DNA of 64,000 nucleotides from Chenopodium formosanum (lineage: Eukaryota; Streptophyta; Magnoliopsida; Caryophyllales; Amaranthaceae), in assembly GCA_024500155.1 (NCBI GenBank), contig CM044867.1, positions 28,283,632-28,347,631 on the forward strand. Direction: 5' to 3'. How positions within the stretch are numbered: position 1 is the first letter of the stretch; each line of letters begins with the position of its first letter. Both the position numbers and the translations under genes were made by a program. Below, in pieces: positions 11,125 to 22,546 of the stretch. The notes beneath the pieces are model-generated. The model had not been told where the DNA came from. It ran no database searches and saw nothing but the letters and a program-made list of their open reading frames with translations.

Positions 11125-12917
11125 GAGTACCTCAAAGACGGTACAGGAGTCTGTACCGCCTCCTGACCCCAATGGTCATCAGCCGGAGGTCTTTACAGAC
11201 CAGAAGGATGATGACCTTCAGGTTGAAACATATGTGGCTAAAGACGGGTCACTCATTACCGGGCGTCTCCGTCCCAGAGATAAACTGGAACGAGGTGACA
11301 GCCAGGCGGGTACCAGCAGGCCCCCTGGTCAGCCGGAAGGGGAAACCCAGTCGGCAAGAGGTCAGGCTCCAGTTACCAGAGACGAGCTCATGAAATTCAT
11401 GACAAGTTTCAAGGGTGAGATCAAGGACTTGATCGAAAAGAAAACAGCTGGCTCTAGCAAGGGTCAGTCGGCCAAAAAGTCTCCTCGAACTGCGAGGAAA
11501 AAGTCGGTCAAGGACAGGCAGCCTACTCCACATCCCAAGGAGAAGACTGCGCCTGCCGGATGGAAGTAAGAAGACTTACACCGACGCTCGACATGTCATC
11601 GAGCGAAATCGGAACCAGCAGTTGTCTGAGTCAGCCTCTACTTCGAGCTTTCCAGACAGCTTCAGAAATACATCTGCAAGGAATACTCAATCCTTGCATG
11701 AGAGCCATACAGGCGGTAATACCGTCCATTCTGGCCCTCAGATGATTGGGAATGCGCCGTACGTACCCCCTATGGTCTACGGTCAGTATTCTCCTCATTT
11801 CATGCAGCCGGCCCTCTTTGGGGGTCAGGCGGCATACAATGTCCAACCTTTGGACTAGCAGCTCCGTCTACTCAAACTTGGTGAACAAACTTCTGCGTTC
11901 ACCAAGGAGATAACCGAGGCGGCACAGCCGGCCAAGGTTAAGAATGTGTTGGTAGGTGCCTATGATGGTACCACCAATCCGGAGGACCACCTTATGGCCT
12001 ACTCCAACCTTATCCACATGCAGGGGTTGGAGGACGCTATGTGGTGTCGATGCTTCCCGGCTACATTGAAGGGCATAGCCCAACAATGGTTTGGCAATCT
12101 GCCAGCCGGATGCATTGACAGCTTCAGGAAGCTTGTCTTCCTGTTTGCCTCCAACTTCTTAATGAACATCCCTGCCAAGAAAACAAGTCTTGACTTGAGC
12201 ACCATACGGCAGGGAGAGAGAGAAGGACTTCGTTCCTATGTCAGGTGGTTCAACCTGGTGAGAATCCAGATCTAGGGGCTGTCTGACGAGGTAGCCTATA
12301 CAGACTTCTTTAAGGGTCTGAAGGATGGGTCGACCTTTAAGTTCGACCTTGTCCGAAAGAGGGTTTTCACCCTTTAAGAGGCGTTGATAGAGGCGGAGAG
12401 CTTTATCCAAGCTACCGACCTCTGCTCGTCCAGCCATCAGTCGGACTCCAAGAAGTCCGACAAACATAAAGAGAGTTGGTATGCTCAGCCGTCTCAGAAA
12501 GCTGAAGAGAGCAAAAAGAGAAAAGAAGTTTGGGCGGTTGATGAGCCTGATCAGCCGTCCAAAAAGAAAAAGAAGGAATTCAAACCATATGTCTCACGGT
12601 ATGAATTCAATAAAGACTGTCACTCCATCTTCATGGAGGTAAAGGACCGACTGACCATTGAGAAGCCGAATCCAATGAAGAGTTCCATTCAGTCGCGGAA
12701 CAAGAATAAATATTGTCACTTCCATGAGGAAGTAGGCCATGACACCAACGACTGCTATAGCCTCAAGCGGACGTTGGACCTTCTGGCTAACAAGGGCTTG
12801 CTGAAGTCCTATGTCTTGAAGTCCAAAGCGACTTCCAAGACGAATCCAGGCAGTTGTCTAAGACTGTCCAGCCTACTAGTAGCTCGGACACCGACAAGGA
12901 TCCGGTCTACACTATAG
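11125..12917 (+). pseudogene. gag: Retand-1 gag, broken
   Basis: This is the gag polyprotein of a Tat-type Gypsy element. The core Retrotrans_gag domain is clear: AYDGTTNPEDHLMAYSNL near 11960 and WCRCFPATLKGIAQQWF near 12040. A lysine-rich linker follows, then a CHFH-type zinc knuckle (CHFHEEVGHDTNDC near 12717-12760). The frame is broken by a stop at 11567-11569, a shift to the next frame, a stop at 11856-11858, and further stops near 12275 and 12375. No ATG in the gag frame is visible between primer site and coding sequence. The related Retand-2 gag starts at an ATG 33 bases after its LTR. Confidence 0.8.
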
Positions 12918-13645
12918 CAGACGGATTCGCAAGCGGTGGCCCGACCATTTGGGGCACCAAGGATCATCTGAAGAAGATGATCCACTCAGTTGATGATGGA
13001 CAGGCGTCCACCAGTGGAACATTCCCAGACGTCCTCATCACTGAGAAGGACCGGGGCAAGGTCCGCCGGCCGCATGACGACCCAATCGTCATTGAGTGTA
13101 AGGTCGCCAACCAGCTGGTTGGTCGGATCCTTATAAACACGGGTAGGTCCTCTAATCTCATCAGCTACAAGTGTCTGTCCAAGCTTAGCTACAAGCTAGA
13201 CAATCTGCGCGACGTCTCCCATCCACTAGTCGGCTTTGGTGGAGGGGTCGTGCACCCAGTCGGACAAATTGATCTACCCATCTGGCTGGGGCAGAAGGGA
13301 AAAGGGCGACATATGATCGTCCGGTTCCTGGTGGTTAAAGAGCTGACCGCCTACAATATCATTCTTGGCCGACCCACTCTGAACGAGTGCAAGGCCGTCG
13401 TCATCCCAGCTCTCATGTTTCTCAAGTATGAAAAGGATGATGGCTCTGTTGGCTCCCTCAACGGGGATCAGAAGACGACAAGGGAGTGTTATCTCTCAGA
13501 CGTCAAACCAACGGCTGCTGCAGCCGGTCAGCCGAAGGAGCCAATAGACCTTGACGATGTCAAGGACCCTGATTCACCCCCTCCTGCAGCCGCAAAGAAA
13601 AGAAAAGTTGATCAGCTGGTGGAGGTGAAGAAGGAGAAGAAATAA
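12854..13645 (+). pseudogene. Retand-1 retropepsin-like protease
   Basis: This is the aspartic protease region that would cleave the polyprotein. The flap-side block LVGFGGGVVHPVG and the ILGRPTLNECKAVV block are both present and match Retand-2. The catalytic motif reads LINTGRSSN (near 13130-13155), where the family has DTG; Retand-2 keeps LIDTGSSAN. Loss of the catalytic aspartate makes this copy inactive even if translated. It overlaps the end of the gag frame in another frame. Confidence 0.8.
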
Positions 13646-13746
13646 CAATCACTGACCGGGGAACGATCAGATGACCTCCGTTCCCAGCCGGCTGGTGAGC
13701 ATACTGATATTCCTTTGGACGACAGCGTCCAGAGCGAACTGTTAAG

Positions 13747-16700
13747 GTGGGGACGACTGCTTTTGAAAGGTTGGGTGCAGACTTGCACCTCCTGCTAAAA
13801 GAATTCAAAGACCTCTTTGCCTTTGAAGTGGAAGAGATGTCAGGCATTAGCCCGGATCTTGCTGTCCACAAACTCGTCGTGGACCCTAAAAAGAAGCCCA
13901 TCCGGCAAAAGAAGAGAAATCACGGCGAGGAGAGAAGTCAGGCGGCAGCCGCCGAGGTCAAAAAGCTGTTAGACGCTGGGTTCATTCGGCCATGTAACTT
14001 CCCTGATTAGGTTGCTAACGTGGTGCTTGTAAAGAAGCCGAATGGTACTTGGCGCATGTGTGTTGACTACACTGACTTGAACAGGGCATGTCCAAAGGAC
14101 AGTTACCCGCTTCCAAAGATCGACAGTCTAGTCGATTCTACAGCCGGGCATGCCCTGATGAGTTTTATGGATGCCTACTCCGACTTCCACCAGATACCCC
14201 TGTGGAAAAAAGATCAAGAAAAGACGGCCTTCGTCACTGATCAGGGGTTATTCTGTTATACGGTGATGCCGTTTGGCTTGAAGAATGCGCCGGCTACCTT
14301 CCAACGGATGATTAATACAATCTTCATTAATCAAATTGGGAGGAATGTAGAGGCGTATATTGATGACATGATAGTCAAATCCAAGCTACAAACGGATCAC
14401 CTTGCTGATCTCCGAGAAACCTTTACCACACTAGGCGGCATAAGGTCATGTTAAATCCCAAAAAGTGTGTTTTTGGTGTTGAGTCTGGGAAGTTTCTCGG
14501 ATTCCTGATTGATCAAAGGGGGATAGAGGCTAACCCCGAGAAGATACAGGCGGTGATTGACATGAAGTCACCTCGCACTGTCAAGGAAGCTCAGAGGCTT
14601 ACCGGTTGCCTGGCTGCGCTTGGGAGATTCCTTAACCAGTCAGGTGACAAATGCCTTTACTTCTTTCAGGCAATCAGGAAGAAGACTAGATTTGAATGGG
14701 GAGATGATGCTGAGGCGGCCTTTCAGAAATTGAAAGAACATTTACACTCCTTGCCAAGGCTTGTTAGCCCTCTGTCAAAGGAGACGCTTTACATGTACCT
14801 AGCCGTCTCAGATCATGCTCTCAGCGCCGTTCTCCTTGCTGAAAGAGACGGCATTCAGCTCCCGGTCTATTTCATTAGCCATGTTCTCAGAAATGCTGAA
14901 CTCCGGTACCCCATGGTTGAAAAATTTGGCCTCGCTCTGTACATGGCTGTTAAGAAGTTGAAACCATACTTCTTGGCACATCCGGTGGTGATCTATACAG
15001 ATCAAACCCCTCAAGCAGCCAATGACAACCCTGGAGTCATCCGGCAGAATGCTCAAATGGGCTATTGAAATGCAAAGTCTTGAAATCACCTACGAACCAA
15101 GAAAGGCAGTGAAGGGTCAGGCGTTTGCCAACTTCATCGTTGAAATGACAAGGCTGGTTGCTCCGGACAACCTTGATCAGGTTTGGAAGGTCCATGTAGA
15201 CGGGAGCTCTACTATGAACGGCTGTGGTGCAGGTATAATATGTCAGTCTCCGGAAGGAGATAAATATGAATATGCACTACGGTTCAAGTTTCAGGCCTCA
15301 AACAATGAGGCGGAATATGAAGCCCTGCTAGCCGGCATCCGCATGTGTAAGGCGGAAGGGGCAAAAAAATTGACGCATGCTCAGACTCTCAGTTGGTTGT
15401 TAGCTAATACCATGGTGAGTATAAAGCCACCCATCCGGCTATGATCAAATATCTGCAGGCGGTCAAAGCTGAAGCTGGGACACTTGAAGAATTTCATCTA
15501 AGTCAAGTGCCTAGGTCTGAAAACAACCAGGCGGATGCTCTGTCAAAATTGGCATCCTCCGCCTCCTATGATACGCCTCGGTCAGTCTTCTGGGAAGTTA
15601 TGGAAAAAAGGAGTATATCTGATGAAGAGCCCATTGGAGTACTTGACCGAAGCTCTACCTGGATGGACGGCATCCGGGCATATTTGACAGACGGCACGCT
15701 CCCTGATTCACCTCAGGAGGCAGCCGTCATGAAGAAGCGGGCTGCAAACTTCGAGATGAGAAAAGGAGAACTCTTCAAAGCGGGGTTTTTGAAACCTCTA
15801 TTGAAGTGTGTTACCCCAGAAAAGGGGAAAGAAGTTCTCGAAGAATTGCATACTGGATACTACGCCTCTCATGTAGGCGGCAGATCTCTAGCCGTCAAAG
15901 CCAGGCGGCACTATTTTTAGCCCACTCTTGAGTCAGACGCGATGGAGTTTGTTAAAAAATATGATAAGTGTCAAAGAATTGGCAAGCTAATCCATCGGCC
16001 GGCTACTGACCTGACGGCAATCCACAGCCCAGTCCCGTTTGCTAAATGGGGCATGGACATTTTAGGCCCTTACACGCCTACACCAGGCGGAAAGCGCTAT
16101 ATTCTTGTGGCTGTGGATTATTTCACCAAGTGGGTGGAAGCAGAGGCGGTCAAGGGCATTAAGACAAAGGATGTCATCTCCTTCATCTGGAAGAACATTA
16201 CCACCCGGTTTGGGGTACCTATGTCTATGGTGTTTGATAATGGTCCTCAATTTGAGACGCCACATCTTAAGACTTGGTTGGGAGATCAAGGGATCTCACA
16301 TTGTTTTGCATCAGTCGGCCGACCCCAAGCAAACGGCCAAGTTGAAGCCTTCAACAAGCTCATCTCAGACGGTATCAAAAAGAAAATTGAAAGAGCCGGT
16401 GGTTAATGGGCTGAAGAGTTAATTCATGTCCTATGGGCCATCCGGACAACTGAAAAAGGGGCAACTGGTGAAACCCTATTTCTCATGGTTTATGGTGCTG
16501 AAGCCGTCTTGCCCATCGAACATTATGAGCCGACTCTACGAGTCATGCTATACGATGAAGAGGCAAACTGGGAGGCCATGCGGCTAGCATTGGACTCACT
16601 CCCGGAGCGCAGGGGTAATGCTGCCTTGCGTCATGAGATTTACCGTTTGAGAATGACTCGTGCCTATAACAAGAGAGTGCACAAACGACCCTTGAAAGTT

Positions 16701-16892
16701 GGGGACTTTATGTTACGTAAGATGGAGGCAACCGGTAGGGCCAATGAGCAGGGAAAGCTAACTCCTAATTGGGAAGGCCCCTACCGGATCTATGAGGAAG
16801 TAAGAAACGACACCTACCGCCTGGAAACTCCAGACGGCAGGCGGCTGCCCAGAACTTGGAATGTAGACAACTTGAAAAAGTACTACTTCTAA
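13747..16892 (+). pseudogene. pol: Retand-1 pol: RT, RNase H, archaeal-type RNase H, integrase
   Basis: Domains in order: reverse transcriptase (VKKPNGTWRMCVDY near 14030, catalytic YIDDM near 14356), thumb and RNase H (to about 15050), a second archaeal-type RNase H (VDGSSTMNGCGAG near 15196, NNEAEYEALLAG near 15300), integrase zinc-binding region (near 15850), and integrase core. The core has its three acidic residues in GMDILGP, FDNGPQF and GQVEAFN (16050, 16235, 16345). The C-terminal region follows and stops at 16892. Lesions include TAG at 14008-14010 where Retand-2 has TGG, a frame change at about 14450, another near 15030, a shifted segment near 15370-15440, TAG at 15918-15920, and TAA near 16404. 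Confidence 0.85.
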
Positions 16893-18063
16893 GACTTGTA
16901 AATTTTTGTAAATAAAAAGCCTATCAATGAAAAAGTTGCTTTTTATTTTCAATCCTTTTAGTTACCTCGCATATACATGCGTAATAATAGAAGACCATCT
17001 ATGCAATGCACAGACGGTCCATTGAATGAATTAAGCTAAGTTAAAACTTAGTGGCTAAATCGATATTTAAATTAAGAGGCCAATGGCCGGATGCAAATTT
17101 ATTTTATAAATTCGTCTGCTCCAACATGAGTATGGCGTCCGGCGACGCCCCTCCGGGTGTTATCGTCGCAGAGGGCATTCTATCGTTTTCTCTACAAGCA
17201 TATGCAGACGGCAAAGATTGAACGACCTAATTGGTTAACTCATAGTTGTCTGACCAAAATAGTCTAAAAGAATGATTAAGCTTAAAACCGGATGTCAAAT
17301 GACATCAGCCGGTTGATAACTGAAGTTCTGAGTTAGATTATTCGACGAAATTGTACAAGTCTCCCCAATGGGGCAGACGAACCAAGTGCGATGGATTGCA
17401 GGTACCCCATACGGCCTTAAAGTGGTCTGGGGACCATTAGACAGGCGGACCATTTGTCCCCTTCTTCATCAACTGCCAGACAGAAAGTTGCCGCCTGATT
17501 CACTTAAAGACAGTTTTACTGGACTACGAATACCCCAGAAGGAGGAATAAGGCTATGATCCAGCTTATTCCCCGACTGGGTAAAACGACTACTTATTGGT
17601 TTTGTGGACGGTTGTGTACTTGGTTTGGGGCAATCACTACTGTGATTGATTGACTTAGGAACATTTCATACTCCTTAAAGTATCAAAAATTCCCAAGTCA
17701 ATCAATCAAAGAAGTACTGAAACCAACCACACAGCCGCCAGGGGCAAGAGTAGCCGGTATACCAACTGCCGCATGCTATAAAAAGATAGGCCAAAATAAA
17801 TTGCAAAATTTAAGATAGGCAAAAATAAATTGCAAAATTTAAGTGCAAAAATTGAAACAAATTCATCAAGCCGACTCAATCGGCAAATTTCATTCAAAAC
17901 CGGTCAAGGCCGTACAATATTGTTAACCGGATATACATCCGGAAGAAAAGAAATAAAAATTGTTACCCGACTCCTTAGTCGGTAAAAAGACAAAGATACT
18001 CGGCTCGCAGGCCGGAAAGACTAAAATGGCATATTACCGCAGAAAAACATAAGAGAAGCTGAG
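16893..18063. other. Retand-1 spacer between pol and the antisense gene
   Basis: No coding region was found. It would hold the ends of two convergent transcripts: sense pol ending at 16892 and the antisense gene ending at 18064. Short repeats of AAATAAATTGCAAAATTTAA occur near 17788-17840. Confidence 0.5.
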
Positions 18064-20852
18064 CTAAGGCTGCTGGGTCTGCTCCGGCTGGTCCTGGCCC
18101 ACTGGGAGGTTTGCTCCATTTTGCCCAGCCGGGACTTGATCATCTTAGACTTGATCAGCCTGGACTTCATTAGTCTGGACTTGATCCGCCTGATCAGTAG
18201 CCGGCTCTTCCTCATCATCATAAACCTCGAAGCCTTGCTCTAAGGCCCATGCCTTAAAAGGAGGCGGAGCCTGCTCATTCAGCGCCTGAGCATCATACAC
18301 CGCAGTGGCGTAATCATATCTCAGCTTGAAAACCTCAAACTCAATGTATGGGTGGAGCAGACCCCATGCAATCCGCAGGCGAGCTTCAGTGTCCCGCTCA
18401 TTTTCAGCAACCATGCGGTTTTGCTCCTTAGCAATCTCATCTTAGTGCTGGTTCCTTTGCTGAACGAGCTTGACACCTAGGCGGCTGACGTCTCTCCTTA
18501 GTTGGGCATTCTCTTTATCAGCTCCCTCCAAGGCCTTGAGGTCTGATTGGGCATTCTTTAGATCCAGCTCAAGCTCGGCAACCCGGTCGTTGGCGGCGTC
18601 ATTAGCAGCCGTCAAGTTCTTTATGAGCTCCTCCTGTTTCAACTCTACTGCTTTAATTTCAACATCACACTTTATTTTATTGTATTCAGTAGAGTTGAGA
18701 GCTTGGGTGGCCCTCTGTTTAGCATCATTTACCTCTTCTTGCTTCCGCCTGAAGGGGACCCTCAGCCCGTCTACCCTCAGCATCGCCTGAAAAGGTGGGG
18801 TCAGACGGTTAGCTAAACGCTTGAAAGATTTACAAAAAGTGAAGTACCAAGTACTAATTTACCTCAGCCAGCAGGCCTTGGATTCTGTCAAAATCCACCG
18901 TCTGCACATCAGGCACAGAATGCTTCTATGTCCTGGTCAGTGTCCGCACCATCCTCTTGGAAAACACCTGCATGTTAGGCGGCACTGAGGGGGTATCTGC
19001 ACCAAAAGAAGTACTTGGTGAGAAAGCAGCATAGTCGGCACCCGACTCATGCCGGCTGCTCATCGAACCTTCAGACGGGTTGACCCGAGTCTTGACTCGC
19101 ATATAGTCAACCGACCAGGGGAGAGTTCGACTCGTGTCTTACCTTGGACGCGAAGCTGGGAAGACTCCGCTTCAGCCGTTGCAGAGCCGACTGCAGCGGT
19201 GAGTGGCTCGCCACTCTTCGATGTTGTAGAAGCATCCGGCTTTTTCCCTTGCTCTGAGCTTTCGCTCAGAGCTTTCATCACAGCCGGGTTTTTGCCCCCG
19301 GTTGTGGGTCTGTCAGGGTTGGCTGAAGAAGTTGAGCGAGGAGGGTCCTTCCTTGTTGTCTTAGATGGGGTCTTGGCCAGTTCATCCCCCGACCTCTTGA
19401 ATAGCTTCGTAATGGAGCGGGGAATTGGCTTGCTACTACCCTGCAAATGAGAATCAAGTTGCAGTCAGTCAATTTTCAGATTAAGTGAAAGGGGTACAGC
19501 CGGTAAATAATTAAGTTGATACTAAAACGCTGGAAAGCATGGTTGACGGACTTACCCCTCCTTTCTTAGCCTCCTTGGCCTCCAAGGCGGCTCTCCTCTC
19601 TAGCAGCTGCTCTTTTCGCAACTGAGCAGCCGACTTAGCAGGCGTCTTCTCTGGAACCACTATGTTCTTTGCGTCTTCTGCAGAAGGAAAGGAAACAGTT
19701 GGTTAAAAAAGATCAATAAAAGCAATAAAGGCATTAATATAGGCGGCAAATTGCCGGATGTGTAGTAAGTCTACCCTGTGGGAACATGGTGCTAAGCCCA
19801 CAGGCGGAAAGGAATGCCTCATCCTTCAAAAAGTCCGGATGGGGTATCCAGTTCTTAGGGACTATTATTTGGGTCCCATCCTCCAAGGGCTCGGTTTTGG
19901 TCTCAAAGAAGTCAGGCCCCATTATTTGTTCGTAGGTTCTAGACGAAATTCGGGGAAGGGCGCATATCTTCTCGTGTAACGCCGGGTCCTGATTGTACCG
20001 GCGTAGAAACCGGTTGTGTCCCAACGTTGGAGAGGAGATCAAGTAAAACTTCTCCTTCCAGCCGGACCATTTGGACGGCTTGTCCAAAGACATCAGATAT
20101 TGCGGGTGTGTGGTTAGAGTGTACCACGCTCCATACCCGCCTGGGGCCCGGCTCATGTAATGCATATGAGCAAACGCCGCAAAACTTGGCTCTATGTTTT
20201 GAAACTCGCAGGCAGCGATGTAACTCAATATGTTTATCCATGAGTTGGGGGTAAGTTGCCAGACTCCTAAGTCATACCCCTTCAGAATTTTCTTAATCCC
20301 CTTGTGGAGGGGAAAGCGGAGGCCGGCTTTAATCACGGCTTCATAGCAGCCGAAACAGTTGTCGGCATTTTCTATGTTATCCTCCCAGGCAATTGTTGCC
20401 TCGGCAGGCGGTACCTCTATTCTCCAGCCTTCCCCAACCGGATGTGCCTCCGCAAAAGCTCGGAAGCTGCTTCTCATAACCGCCAAGTCTCTAGAAAGCA
20501 TCGTAGTTTTCAAGGGATTAGGCTGAACTGGCCCCTTAAGCGGCTGCTGGTAGTCAGCCTCAAAGTTCTCTTGATCAGAGCCCGATGCCTCTGATCCGGA
20601 TCTCTCGGCGGCTTCCTCACCGCCTGACTCCCCTTCATCAGAGTCTAGGGTAGAGGCATCATTCTCGCCGTCTGCCTCTTCCAGAATTGTATCACTTGGG
20701 GTTGAAGGGGTGCCACCCGGAGAAGATCCCGCCTGCTCCTCCGAACCCTCGTATTCCTCGTCAAGAATAATTTCATCAGCGGGCACTCTCTGAGCGCGTC
20801 GCTTCCTAGGCTTGACAGCCGTCTCTTTGACTCTAGCCATTGTGCCCTGCAT
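18064..20852 (-). pseudogene. Five-exon antisense gene of the Retand-1 element (Transposase_28-like)
   Basis: Exons on the minus strand: 20852 (or ATG 20840)-19775, 19677-19556, 19440-19143, 18996-18863, 18786-18064. Every intron has GT and AG ends and all phases agree, giving about 780 residues from ATG 20840. Exon 1 has a charged acidic N-terminus. It then has a block around GVWQLTPNSWINILSYIAAC, resembling the putative gypsy-type transposon family (Transposase_28) known as extra antisense ORFs of Tat/Retand elements. Exon 5 has a coiled-coil stretch (18450-18760) and an acidic Asp/Gln-rich tail. Two in-frame stops exist: a TAG in exon 4 (near 18930) and a TAA in exon 5 (near 18442). The role is unknown; a TATA box lies upstream at 21241-21248. 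Confidence 0.75.
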
Positions 20853-21240
20853 AGACACAGAGACGGAGGAGTTCGGGGATGAGCAAAGCAGGTCCGAATG
20901 TCCAGAAAAGGCACCCCGGTTCTAGATTCAGCCGTACCAGGAGACCGGCTGAAAGACCTAGGCAGTGCCGTGTGTGTCGATGGAGAGTCCATTTTTATTT
21001 TGGAAGCTTAACTAAAAGTATAAAAAGCTTGAGGGGAGTAGAGGCGGTTACCTTAAACTTAGCTCTGGAAAATCTGAAAACTGCTACACGCGGTGACCGG
21101 ATGTGCTCCTCGAAACCCAGACGGAAGTCTCAAAATTCGCAGCAGACGGATGCAGAGTCTCTCTTTCTAGAAATTCTCTCTTTCTCTCTCTAAAAAGTCA
21201 AAAGCTCTATTGAAAGTGAGAAGAGAGAGGGTAAAAGCTT

Positions 21241-21248
21241 TATTTATA
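21241..21248 (-). promoter_or_regulatory. TATA box for the antisense gene
   Basis: TATAAATA on the minus strand lies about 390 bases before the antisense start codon, inside the element but outside the LTR. A pyrimidine/purine-rich leader (about 21160-21230) follows. It would drive transcription opposite to the LTR promoters. Confidence 0.55.
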
Positions 21249-21363
21249 GAGGGGTAAAACGGGGGCATCCCCGTCATACCCCAGAAGGTGAACGGTTTTT
21301 TACTGTTCACCACCCCCAGAAGGTCGCGTGTCACAGACACCACGTGGCTCGCCACGTGCTACC

Positions 21364-21376
21364 TGTGAGGGGCAAA
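21364..21376 (+). promoter_or_regulatory. Retand-1 polypurine tract
   Basis: The purine-rich GTGAGGGGCAAA immediately precedes the 3' LTR, the expected place for the plus-strand primer. Confidence 0.55.
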
Positions 21377-21873
21377 TATTTTGGGTAAAAATACCCTATT
21401 CATGTGGACCAATCAGAGAGGGCCACGTGTCCAGCTCAGGCAGGTCCATTTGGGCCAATAGCCAGCTGACACGTGTCAGCCTCAGATACCTCCTGGAATT
21501 GCGGCCTTCAAGGCCCAATTCCCAAGAAACACCGCAAAACGGCGCAGCCCACCAAATCTAGGTCAAATGACCTAAGAGAGGGCACATTTCCCAATGACCC
21601 TATAAATAGGGAGATATCCCCCATTTTTGGGACACATTCAATCATTTATTACACCTACCCTACATTCTCTTACAACAGAGAAAACACCTGATCTCGGAAT
21701 CCGGGAAGATCCACTTTACTTTCCGCACTTTTTCCGGTTCTTACTCAAGTACTAACTTGATCGTCGGAGGCGGAGCTCCAACAACCCGGGGTATCCGTTG
21801 TTTTGCAGGTACAGGCGCAGTCGGATCATTCTTTGAGCTGTAACTCTCCCGAGGGACAAAAACACCCAAAACA
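21377..21873 (+). mobile_element. Retand-1 3' LTR (497 bp)
   Basis: It starts TATTTTGGGT (TG changed to TA) and ends ACCCAAAACA. A TATA box is at 21601-21608 and G-box words are near 21423 and 21469. A 17-bp segment near 21714-21735 is missing from the 5' LTR. Confidence 0.85.
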
Positions 21874-22041
21874 ATATTCATGTTTGCTTTGCTTAATCAA
21901 TGTTAATATAGGTGAAGGTGCTAATATAGGTGAGGTGTTTTGATTAAGTATAGCAAAGAAATTAGAAGCTAATGACCTTGGTATAAAGGGAAATCTCAAG
22001 TTAGAGACGGCAAAGAAAGCTGCACTCTAGACGCCTGGTCA

Positions 22042-22141
22042 GCCGCCCGGTCAGGCTGCACTCGCCCGACCGGGCGCGAGGGTGGTTCTGAGACGTTGTA
22101 TTGCCGCCCGGCCGGGTAGCCGCCGCCCTACCGGGCGCGAG
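22042..22141. repeat. Two 39-bp GC-rich palindromic direct repeats
   Basis: Copies at 22042-22080 and 22103-22141 share GCCGCCCGG at the left and ACCGGGCGCGAG at the right and differ in the middle. Each can fold on itself through GCCCGG/CCGGGC pairing. They lie in the 699-bp solo LTR, in otherwise AT-rich sequence. Confidence 0.7.
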
Positions 22142-22546
22142 AACGGAGAAGAAATGCGAAGGCCATGCTGTCAGTTTTTGCGGCAGTTACTTCGTATTTC
22201 TTCGAGGGTTATTTGCTAGAAGATATTGCTTCTATATATATGTTTATAAAACATATGATGAGATGGATTCAAGAAAGATAGTCAGTTTATTTTCTTTTTC
22301 TTGAAATCAATTGCAAACCCCAATTATCATCATCATAATTATCATAGTTTTGATTACATTAGATCACAAACATACTACACACTGTTGTGAATGTCTTCGT
22401 TGTATCTCCTAGTAATTTCGTGATACCTGGTGTGTATATTAGGGTCGAAATATTACTTTGGGAAAGTGATTTTATTCAGCCCTCAAAGTGTTTAATTTGT
22501 CCGATTTCGTTCCATTTTTGTGACCCGGTAACCAATTTCCCCAACA

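Larger units (their letters stand above)
9840..21873 (+). mobile_element. Retand-1: Ty3/Gypsy element of the Tat lineage, about 11.3 kb without the Copia LTR
   Basis: The two LTRs have matching inverted ends (TGTTTTGGGT and ACCCAAAACA). There is a primer-binding site after the 5' LTR, then gag, protease, RT, RNase H, a second archaeal-type RNase H and integrase on the + strand, and an antisense gene before the 3' LTR. The second RNase H and the antisense ORF are features of Tat/Retand-type elements. Flanks are ATATA (2138-2142) and ATATT (21874-21878), a 4-of-5 match for the duplication. I counted about ten substitutions and one 17-bp indel between the LTRs, roughly 2%. All sense ORFs are broken, so it is not autonomous now. 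Confidence 0.85.
2112..22546 (-). mobile_element. Solo LTR (about 699 bp) inside the F-box gene, itself interrupted
   Basis: The two pieces are 2112-2142 and about 21879-22546; everything between is the later Gypsy insertion. Read on the minus strand the LTR starts TGTTGGGGAAATTGG and ends CTCAACG, where the last base of a normal CA terminus appears mutated. It is flanked by a perfect 5-bp duplication (AACCC on +; 2107-2111 and 22547-22551). Removing it restores the F-box reading frame exactly. A TATATATA run near 22234 suits a minus-strand promoter. No internal coding region remains, hence a solo LTR. The family was not identified. Confidence 0.8.

Noticed and set aside
22101..22304. 67-codon + strand open frame in the solo LTR
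   Set aside because: It starts in the GC-rich palindromic repeat, has no domain, and is antisense to the LTR.
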